From the NCBI RefSeq assembly GCF_000300195.1, contig NZ_AMQH01000016.1:62001-126000 (forward strand): a stretch of DNA of 64,000 nt, given 5' to 3'. Numbering within the stretch: position 1 is the first letter of the stretch; the number at the start of each line of letters is the position of its first letter. Source of the DNA: Clostridium tunisiense TJ. Lineage in GTDB: Bacteria; Bacillota; Clostridia; Clostridiales; Clostridiaceae. Under the pieces are notes generated by a model. The model was not told where the DNA came from. It searched no databases and saw only the letters and a list, made by a program, of their open reading frames with translations. Of this stretch, positions 54,711 through 61,171 are shown piece after piece. Both the position numbers and the translations under genes were made by a program.

Positions 54711-55685
54711 TTATGAATTATAATTATTCACCATACTACTAATAGTCTTAATAATTTCCTCCCTCAACTCCACTGGTTCTAAAACTTCTATAGCTGCCCC
54801 TTGGCTTAAAATCCACATTTTTATTCCACTTCCAAAAACCTTAGCTCTAACAGTAAATACTCCATTACTTTCTTTAACTACCTCTGCTGTAGGGAGTCTA
54901 TCTAGCACGGCTTCTATAGATCCGCCTTTAAACTTAAATACTACATTTTGTAGCTTTCCTGAATGCATGAATTGAATTAAGTTTCTAAACTCACCTGGTT
55001 TAAATCTTTCACTATAATCTACTTTAAAACTTTCTCCTAGAATCTTATACTTTTTTATTCTATCAATCCTATAAATCACTGGATATTCAAAATCATAGCC
55101 CTTCATATAAGCAGCTAGGTAAAAATAGAATTCTGAGAATATTATCCCTTGTGGCTCTAGTATCCTTTTTGATATTTCTTCTTGAAGCTTTCCATTTGCC
55201 CCAATTTTTTTATAAGCGATTTCTATAAGTTTTTGATTTTTGATAGCTTCATTCAGTGTCCAAAGCTTGTCTATAACTTCACTACTATGTTTTGGTGAAA
55301 TATATGTATCTAACTCATTATCTATAGATAACTTAATTTGTTTTTTATCTTCACCATAACAATTTGATGTGAGTTTATTTATTAGCTCATTTACTTCCTT
55401 TTTACAAAAGCCTCTACTTTCTAAAAGCACCTTTGATATGGCTAGAATATCTTTACTATTTAGATTAGAGTCATTTTCATTAATTAAAACATGTCCTTTT
55501 CTTTTTTTACTGTAGCTTATTTTCGCATTAATATTGTTTTCACAAAAGTACATATTAATTTCTTTTATATATCTGGAAATTGTCTTGTCTGAAACACCAA
55601 ATTCCTCTGACATTTCTTTTTTATTTATTAATCCACCCTTAACTAAAATATCATAAATATGTAATAGCATTTCCGTTTTACTCAT
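54711..55685 (-). CDS. WYL domain transcriptional regulator of the defence island
   Basis: The 324-residue protein has an N-terminal helix-turn-helix (LINKKEMSEEFGVSDKTISRYIKEINMYF), a WYL-like core (PQGIIFSEFYFYLAAYMKGYDF, in which the W-Y-L triad is degenerate as F-Y-L) and a C-terminal WCX domain ending with AIEVLEPVELREEIIKTISS. WYL regulators head many defence loci. The two unrecognised genes follow on the same strand after 142 bp, so it is likely their regulator. Confidence 0.83.
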   Translation of the reverse strand: MSKTEMLLHIYDILVKGGLINKKEMSEEFGVSDKTISRYIKEINMYFCENNINAKISYSKKRKGHVLINENDSNLNSKDILAISKVLLESRGFCKKEVNELINKLTSNCYGEDKKQIKLSIDNELDTYISPKHSSEVIDKLWTLNEAIKNQKLIEIAYKKIGANGKLQEEISKRILEPQGIIFSEFYFYLAAYMKGYDFEYPVIYRIDRIKKYKILGESFKVDYSERFKPGEFRNLIQFMHSGKLQNVVFKFKGGSIEAVLDRLPTAEVVKESNGVFTVRAKVFGSGIKMWILSQGAAIEVLEPVELREEIIKTISSMVNNYNS

Positions 55686-55740
55686 CCTTGTAGCCCCTTA
55701 TCCTTCGCTTTTAGACATGTATCTATATAATTAAACAAGT

Positions 55741-56325
55741 TTATCCATTTTCCTTCTTTTTTTTCTTATGTTTGTACATTTCTCTATCTGCCATATCTAT
55801 TAATTCCTTTGGCGTGTTATATAAATTATTATTATATTGTGCAATTCCATAGCTTACCCCAATTTTATAGGGCAATATCCCTGTTTTGTTATAGGCTTTT
55901 ATTCTATTGGTCATCCTATTACAGACTTTTCTAACTTTCTTTAAATTACCTTCAGAAAAAACTATGACAAACTCATCTCCGCCACATCTAAATACAGAGT
56001 CAGTTTTTCTAATTGTGCCTTCTATGAGTTTAGCTAACTTTTGTAAGAGTCTATCACCTTCTACATGGCCATAGGTGTCATTAACTTCTTTAAAGTTGTC
56101 TATGTCTAGAAAGACTATTGTTATCTTTGAAGACTTATCCTCACAGTTTCTTATAGCTTTATCTAAAAGCTCCATGCCAGCTCTTTTATTTAATACACCA
56201 GTTAAACTATCTGTTTTAGTTAATAACTTAAGATCTTCTATTTGTCTTTCCAAAGCCTTTATTTTGTTTTCCTTCTCCATTAACAATTTAATGACCTCTG
56301 CTGAATCAATACTTTTATTATTCAA
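55741..56325 (-). CDS. Diguanylate cyclase (GGDEF domain)
   Basis: A short coiled coil (EKENKIKALERQIEDLKL) leads directly into a GGDEF domain: TKTDSLTGVLNKRAGMEL, IVFLDIDNFKEVNDTYGHVEGDRLL and FRCGGDEFVIVF. The active site is intact, and RKTD five residues before GGDEF is a full RxxD inhibitory site. It should convert two GTP to c-di-GMP in the cytosol, with feedback control. No sensor domain is present. Start is uncertain: TTG at 56325 follows GGGGTGGGAAG, and an upstream in-frame TTG at 56352 is possible. Confidence 0.85.
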   Translation of the reverse strand: MNNKSIDSAEVIKLLMEKENKIKALERQIEDLKLLTKTDSLTGVLNKRAGMELLDKAIRNCEDKSSKITIVFLDIDNFKEVNDTYGHVEGDRLLQKLAKLIEGTIRKTDSVFRCGGDEFVIVFSEGNLKKVRKVCNRMTNRIKAYNKTGILPYKIGVSYGIAQYNNNLYNTPKELIDMADREMYKHKKKKKENG

Positions 56326-56695
56326 ACTTCCCACCCCATGTGTTATTATCAATACCTATAAATATATTTTATTCATAACAGTGGACATATTCTGTCTACT
56401 TACATTTTAATATTAAGTTTTTTCATTTTAATAACATTTTGGAAGCTTCAAGTCTGCCATCTTCTTTAAGTGACAGTTGCTCTGCCTAGAGAAATTGCTT
56501 TGATGGTAGTCAAAATCTGTTTCCAAAGTTGTTAAACAAAATGAACTTGTTCATTATTTAATAGTTGATTTGGGCAAAAGTATGTGGTAGCATCACTATA
56601 AACTCTACTTGTCTTTTATATTGTGTTTAAAAACGAGTTATAACAAAGATTTAAAAGTACAGTTTGAAATAAAGAAAGTTGAAATTTCTATACAA

Positions 56696-56727
56696 TAAAA
56701 AAGGACTATGCTTCAATGCATACTCCT
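56696..56727 (-). terminator. Terminator after the nuclease-partner gene
   Basis: AGGACTATGC pairs with GCATACTCCT (one mismatch), followed on the minus strand by six T. The stretch 56353-56695 contains no gene I can support; minus-strand frames such as AEQLSLKEDGRLEASKMLLK around 56440-56500 may be remnants. Confidence 0.7.
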
Positions 56728-56740
56728 AGAATATTTATAT

Positions 56741-57328
56741 TTATAAATCTGCAAGCTTATCAAACTCACCAAATATCTTTTCTTCTAAATTTTCAGAGGT
56801 AACTTCAAATAAATCTATTGATTTTGTAGTTATCTTTTTTAGACCCCAATAGGTTTTTGAACTTTTTTCATTCTTAGGAGTTGCTATTTTATACTCGCCT
56901 TCTTTTGTAAAGTCCATGTACTGGTCGTATCTTAATGGGAAGTAAAAACCCCAGTGATTTGCTGGTGAACACCCCTCATTCCAACTATTTAAATCATGGT
57001 ATTCAAACTTTGATAAATATATTAGTGGAAGGTTTTCGCTTCCCTTTTCCCCTAAACATATTTCTAAAACATAAATAGGTCCCTTTCGCCAACCATTTTC
57101 ACTTTCACATTCTCCGTCATTTCTATTTTGAAATAATAAAATAAAATCATTAAGAAGCCATGCTACCGTATCATTATCTGATTTTCTTCTTAAGAATTTG
57201 TTTGCTGAAGCAACATAATTTGTTTTTTCAGCTGCTATAATTTTGCAATAATCCATTAATTTTTCCACATTATCATAGGTTTTAAAAAGAACTTGTAAAG
57301 CGTTTTTAACATTTTCCTTTGAATTCAT
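56741..57328 (-). CDS. Unrecognised 195-residue partner of the nuclease-like gene
   Basis: I do not recognise the family. The first 45 residues are helical (VKNALQVLFKTYDNVEKLMDYC). The middle is aromatic and beta-rich (FILLFQNRNDGECESENGWRKGPIYVLEICLG and HDLNSWNEGCSPANHWGFYFPLRYDQYMDF). The last part is a short helix. It starts inside the 3' end of the upstream nuclease-like gene (23-bp overlap), with AGGGGAG before the ATG. Overlap implies a coupled two-gene unit. Confidence 0.6.
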   Translation of the reverse strand: MNSKENVKNALQVLFKTYDNVEKLMDYCKIIAAEKTNYVASANKFLRRKSDNDTVAWLLNDFILLFQNRNDGECESENGWRKGPIYVLEICLGEKGSENLPLIYLSKFEYHDLNSWNEGCSPANHWGFYFPLRYDQYMDFTKEGEYKIATPKNEKSSKTYWGLKKITTKSIDLFEVTSENLEEKIFGEFDKLADL

Positions 57329-58127
57329 AGTATAAATCTCCCCTTACCTGTGTATCTATTTTAAAATTTATTGTGCTTTTTAACTTACTGTTGAATATTT
57401 CATTATTAACTTCCCCATTAAACTGGTAAAAGCCTAAATCATCTACAATATAATCTTCATCTAAGCTCATATTTCTAAATTGATCTAAACCTTTTCTTTT
57501 CAGTAGTTTTATAAGATCTTCAATTACTAAATTATGAAACTCATTATCTAGTTTTAGTTTTGTCAGCTCATGAAAGAAGGATTGCCAGGTAATATAACCT
57601 AATTCTACATCACTCTCAATTAATTCTCTTTTTATAGTATCCTCATACACATAACTGCAAGCTGAACTATTCGCAATAAAAACGAGTAGTTTTTTCTTCT
57701 TATTACCCTTTTTTGATATTATTCGTGCTTCCCTTGAAAGCTGATGTTGACTCTTATTTTTTTCATCTTCTATTGAAGTTTCTTTTGATGCTTCAGAGAA
57801 ATCCATACTATCATCGGAAGATAACCCACTTAAAAATTTTACTTCTATTCCAATTAGGATATCCTCAAAGTCAATTATTGCATCTAATTCACCTTCTTCA
57901 TCATATGGCCAAAATTCAATATTATTGTTCCAAAAGTCAGCTTGTACCTCTTGAATATAAGCACCTACGGACCTTGGATAAATTGAATTTACTAATACTT
58001 GTTTCATGGCTAAATCAAAAGGAATATATCTTAAAGCCCCAAACACATTACCAGTTAGATTATCCTCTAACCTATCATTCAAATTGCTACCAGTGCTACT
58101 AATCTTCCCTTTTATTTCTGCTATCAT
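57306..58127 (-). CDS. PD-(D/E)XK-like nuclease protein (unassigned family)
   Basis: The region YDEEGELDAIIDFEDILIGIEVKFLSGL has the D(12)ExK spacing of a PD-(D/E)XK nuclease core, followed by a Gln/Arg helix (SQHQLSREARIISKKGNKKKKLLVFIANSS). The rest is helical, including LNDRLEDNLTGNVFGALRYIPFDLAMKQVL at the N terminus. Such short standalone nucleases are frequent in restriction and abortive-infection loci, but I cannot name this one. ATG 58127 follows GAGGTGATAAAT and is preferred over the GTG at 58136. Partner gene overlaps its end. Confidence 0.65.
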   Translation of the reverse strand: MIAEIKGKISSTGSNLNDRLEDNLTGNVFGALRYIPFDLAMKQVLVNSIYPRSVGAYIQEVQADFWNNNIEFWPYDEEGELDAIIDFEDILIGIEVKFLSGLSSDDSMDFSEASKETSIEDEKNKSQHQLSREARIISKKGNKKKKLLVFIANSSACSYVYEDTIKRELIESDVELGYITWQSFFHELTKLKLDNEFHNLVIEDLIKLLKRKGLDQFRNMSLDEDYIVDDLGFYQFNGEVNNEIFNSKLKSTINFKIDTQVRGDLYYEFKGKC

Positions 58128-58241
58128 ATTTATCACCTCGCTTCATTAAATTTACAACAACTGATTTCCTTCTTTCCTTATTTAACCACAACTTAATTAT
58201 ATGATTTTATATGGTCAATTATTGTCCATGTATGAAATCTG

Positions 58242-58280
58242 TTAAAAAAAATTTAACGCCTGCACTTTGCAGACGTTAAG
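58242..58280 (-). terminator. Terminator after the 183-residue gene
   Basis: TTAACG with CGTTAA and an inner CTGC/GCAG stem form a hairpin at 58253-58279; on the minus strand it is followed by eight T. Confidence 0.75.
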
Positions 58281-58328
58281 CATTCTTTTATAAATCAACT
58301 CATGTTTGCTAAAAGCTAATAAAGTAAA

Positions 58329-58880
58329 TTAACCAATCCACTGCTTCATAAATTCCCAGTCTCTTACTGTTCCATCTTCATTTAAAATTTTAAGAAAAAC
58401 TCCATCCCCTTTGCCAACTTGATAAATTGCCATTGCTGAATTTTGAGTTCCCGCTAATCCATTTTTAAGACAGTAGTTTTCAAAAACTCCTCTTCCAACC
58501 CCTATTTTTTCAGAAACGTAAGCTACTATATAGATATCAAAAGGACTTGCACCAAGTTTAGTAAAATCATTTTTTAAAATGTGATTTCTAATTATTCTTA
58601 TTTTTTCTTTTTCGGACGTGCTAGCTATATCATTGTAAATTTCATCAATGCAATAATGTTTGTAGCTTCTTTTTTCCCATTGCTTAAGCTTATTATAGTC
58701 ACCATTAGCTTCTATTAGTTTTTCTAGCATATTTTTCAGATTACAAACAGTCGGTATTATTTTTTCTGAATTAATACTCTTTCCTCTTAGCTCATATGGA
58801 AGATCTATCTTATCATTACTTTCAACTACCTTGTTGATTTCACCTAAACTGCCAAATTTGTTTTTAATATAATTAATCAT
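58329..58880 (-). CDS. Hypothetical protein, 183 residues
   Basis: I do not recognise it. The N-terminal half is helical and charged (YELRGKSINSEKIIPTVCNLKNMLEKLIEANGDYNKLKQWEKRSYKHYCIDEIYNDI). The C-terminal half has KLGASPFDIYIVAYVSEKIGVGRGVFENYCLKNGLAGTQNSAMAIY and a terminal beta strand (GVFLKILNEDGTVRDWEFMKQW). No signal peptide or membrane helix. GGAGTGG precedes the start. It stands alone between two terminators. Confidence 0.55.
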   Translation of the reverse strand: MINYIKNKFGSLGEINKVVESNDKIDLPYELRGKSINSEKIIPTVCNLKNMLEKLIEANGDYNKLKQWEKRSYKHYCIDEIYNDIASTSEKEKIRIIRNHILKNDFTKLGASPFDIYIVAYVSEKIGVGRGVFENYCLKNGLAGTQNSAMAIYQVGKGDGVFLKILNEDGTVRDWEFMKQWIG

Positions 58881-58944
58881 ACTACCACTCCATTACTATA
58901 AAACCATAAAAAATTTTGCAGGTTAATAATAATCCTTTTATTGA

Positions 58945-58971
58945 GAGCAGAATACTCTAGTTATTCTGCTC
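58945..58971. terminator. Hairpin between the SHOCT and hypothetical genes
   Basis: GAGCAGAATA pairs with TATTCTGCTC around a 7-base loop; weak T-rich flank on plus only. Confidence 0.45.
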
Positions 58972-58994
58972 CATTTTTATAACTAAACAACCTA

Positions 58995-59981
58995 TTATAA
59001 ACCTAAAAGCTGTTTCTTCTTCACATCATACTCTTCTTGTGAGATTGCACCTAGATCAAGAAGTTGTTTAAATTTCAATATCTCATCAGCATTGGATGAT
59101 ACAGGAGCCTTTTGCTCAACTACAGGAGCTTCGTAAACTGGTGTAGAATTTTTTAACTCTTCATTTATTGTATTTATTTTCATTTTAATGAATTCATATA
59201 ACTGTCTAGCTTCTTTCTTAGTGTCAGATCTAGAACCAAAGAAGAATAAAACATCTTCTTCAGAGTCATTCGCAAATTTACTATTTTGTAGCTTAATAAA
59301 CCCGCATTCTTCTTCTCCTACTGGTTCTATATACTTAACAATATCATAGTCATTATATTTAATTAGACGTTCTCCAGAGTGAACGCAAAGTATTATTGGT
59401 TTTCTTTCTGTTCCACTTTGATTATCACCATTTAATTTTTGGGTAATAGCATTTAATGCAATATTCTTCCCAGCTTGAGCAATTTGCTTTTTTAATGACC
59501 TACCACCCGGTATCATACTACCAACTACATCACCCAGTATTCCCACAGCCGTTTGAGAGTTAATAACACTATCAAGCATGCCTGAGGACGAACTTTCACC
59601 TCTTTTACCAGGTGTCATTAATTTCAAATAAGCTTTTTCTGTTTCTTTGTAGTCAAAATTCTCTGTAGTATCAATTAGGCAGTATGTTTCACATACCGTT
59701 AGTGTTTGTCCTCTCTCACCATGAAAAACCTTAATTAACCCATGGATCTTCTTGTCTTCAAAGAACTTTGCTATGTCTTCAATTACTTCTGTGGAAAAGC
59801 CATTAACATTAGCAAATTTAATTACCTTTTCTTTCTGTTTATCAACCTCATCATTTGACAAGTATTTTTTACTTTTCCAGGTTGGCGAAAGAATCTTCAT
59901 GGAGCAAATTTTACACAACGAGGTATCACGATACTTTTCTGGCAGCAAACTTTTTTTACCACACACGCTACAAATTTCCAT
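58995..59981 (-). CDS. Zinc-finger protein with C-terminal SHOCT domain
   Basis: The N terminus has four cysteines (MEICSVCGKKSLL, then SLCKICSMKIL), a small DUF4428-like zinc finger. The middle (about 85-230) contains two PH-like beta segments and a glycine-rich hydrophobic stretch (MLDSVINSQTAVGILGDVVGSMIPGG). The last 30 residues, ADEILKFKQLLDLGAISQEEYDVKKKQLLGL, are a clear SHOCT domain. Proteins of this shape are frequent in Firmicute accessory regions with unknown function. GAGGGAGGG precedes the start. The 59982-60331 gap shows no other feature I can identify. Confidence 0.75.
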   Translation of the reverse strand: MEICSVCGKKSLLPEKYRDTSLCKICSMKILSPTWKSKKYLSNDEVDKQKEKVIKFANVNGFSTEVIEDIAKFFEDKKIHGLIKVFHGERGQTLTVCETYCLIDTTENFDYKETEKAYLKLMTPGKRGESSSSGMLDSVINSQTAVGILGDVVGSMIPGGRSLKKQIAQAGKNIALNAITQKLNGDNQSGTERKPIILCVHSGERLIKYNDYDIVKYIEPVGEEECGFIKLQNSKFANDSEEDVLFFFGSRSDTKKEARQLYEFIKMKINTINEELKNSTPVYEAPVVEQKAPVSSNADEILKFKQLLDLGAISQEEYDVKKKQLLGL

Positions 59982-60331
59982 ATTTACCCTCCCTCAAGGT
60001 TCCTATAATATCTTTTTATTCCATAATAGTCTAAGTAAATTTCGCGAATGTTTAACTTCTAAATCAATTAGCTGTTGATTCTCTATATAAATTACTTAAC
60101 AAATATTGGTTTAATTATGTCTTTCACTTCTCCAAATAAAATTCCAAGAATGACATTTTACTCTCCACCATATTCAAGTGTCGCTTTTTACATATTACTT
60201 CATATTGTAACATGAATTGTTTGAAAACTTTGTAGAATATCGTCAAAATATCCAGTCATTTTAATTATCTGATACAGCTTTAAAATTTTTTTACTTTTAC
60301 TTATTATCTTTAATAACTTTAAATAGAAAAA

Positions 60332-60351
60332 AGAACCCAATTAAGGGTTCT
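60332..60351 (-). terminator. Terminator after the metallophosphoesterase gene
   Basis: AGAACCC pairs with GGGTTCT, followed by six or more T on the minus strand. Confidence 0.75.
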
Positions 60352-60417
60352 CTGTCGATTAAATAAAATTTTAAAGTTCTATTTATATCTATACTTGTCC
60401 ATCTTGTGATTTTATTT

Positions 60418-61086
60418 TTATAATATTACCTTTTCATATTGTGCAGTTTCTAAATTTATAATCCACCCTCTAGTTGTAATTTCATCACAAGCAGCATTGA
60501 AAACAAATGTATTATGTAACTTTTTAAAACCAAAAGAATCATGCACATGTCCACAGAAAAAAAATGCAGGTTTCTTTTCTTTAATCATTTCTCTAATAGC
60601 TTCACTCCCATAATAAACACCATTCTTTGCTTTGTCCAAACATTTGTAAGGTGGAATATGTGATATGATAATGCTTTTATTGTCTATATTAAGCTTAGAT
60701 AGCCTATGTTTCATATCTTCTTCATTTCCCTCTCGCTTTGTTCCGTACATGAAGAAATTAAGGTATTCTATAGCTATAAATTTATTAAAAGCTTCTGTCT
60801 TACAATATGGTAAATAAGTGATATCTGACTTATCAACAGTAAATACATCATGGTTACCTTGAATAAATAAAACTTTTCTATCCAATTGCTGTAGCATATC
60901 CTTAATTTTTATGTAATCCTCGTATTGCTTATCTTCAAGTTCATAAAAATAGCTAAAGGCATGGTCTCCAGTTATATCTCCACATAAAATTATGCACTCT
61001 ATATCTTGCCTCTCTTTAAGAAACTCAATAATTTTATTAAGTATATCAAATCTTCCATGAATATCACTTGTAATAAATACTTTCAT
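60418..61086 (-). CDS. Calcineurin-like metallophosphoesterase
   Basis: All motifs of the metallophosphatase superfamily are present in 222 residues: VFITSDIHGRFD, ILCGDITGDHAF, FIQGNHDVF, IISHIPPYKC and FFCGHVHDSFGF. Two metal ions are bound by these Asp, His and Asn residues. It may act on nucleotides, DNA ends or protein phosphate. Its start lies 78 bp after the helicase stop on the same strand, so the two are probably co-transcribed, a helicase-phosphatase pairing that would fit DNA or RNA processing. Confidence 0.88.
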   Translation of the reverse strand: MKVFITSDIHGRFDILNKIIEFLKERQDIECIILCGDITGDHAFSYFYELEDKQYEDYIKIKDMLQQLDRKVLFIQGNHDVFTVDKSDITYLPYCKTEAFNKFIAIEYLNFFMYGTKREGNEEDMKHRLSKLNIDNKSIIISHIPPYKCLDKAKNGVYYGSEAIREMIKEKKPAFFFCGHVHDSFGFKKLHNTFVFNAACDEITTRGWIINLETAQYEKVIL

Positions 61087-61148
61087 AGCCTTTATACCAT
61101 CTCCTATATGTTAAGCTTCTCATATATTTGAATTTTTAATAATATTAA

Positions 61149-61171
61149 CCTATAGCTAAAATAGCTATAGG
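61149..61171. terminator. Short hairpin over the helicase stop codon
   Basis: CCTATAGCTA pairs with TAGCTATAGG around three A. The helicase stop lies in it. There is only a weak T-rich tail on the minus strand, so it may reduce but not stop transcription into the phosphoesterase gene. Confidence 0.4.

Noticed and set aside
56430-56640. Protein-like fragments on the minus strand (for example EDGRLEASKMLLK)
   Set aside because: They need at least two frameshifts or stops to be joined and match nothing I recognise.
57713-58102. 129-codon open frame on the plus strand
   Set aside because: Antisense to the PD-(D/E)XK-like gene; leucine-, histidine- and tyrosine-rich reading without family features.
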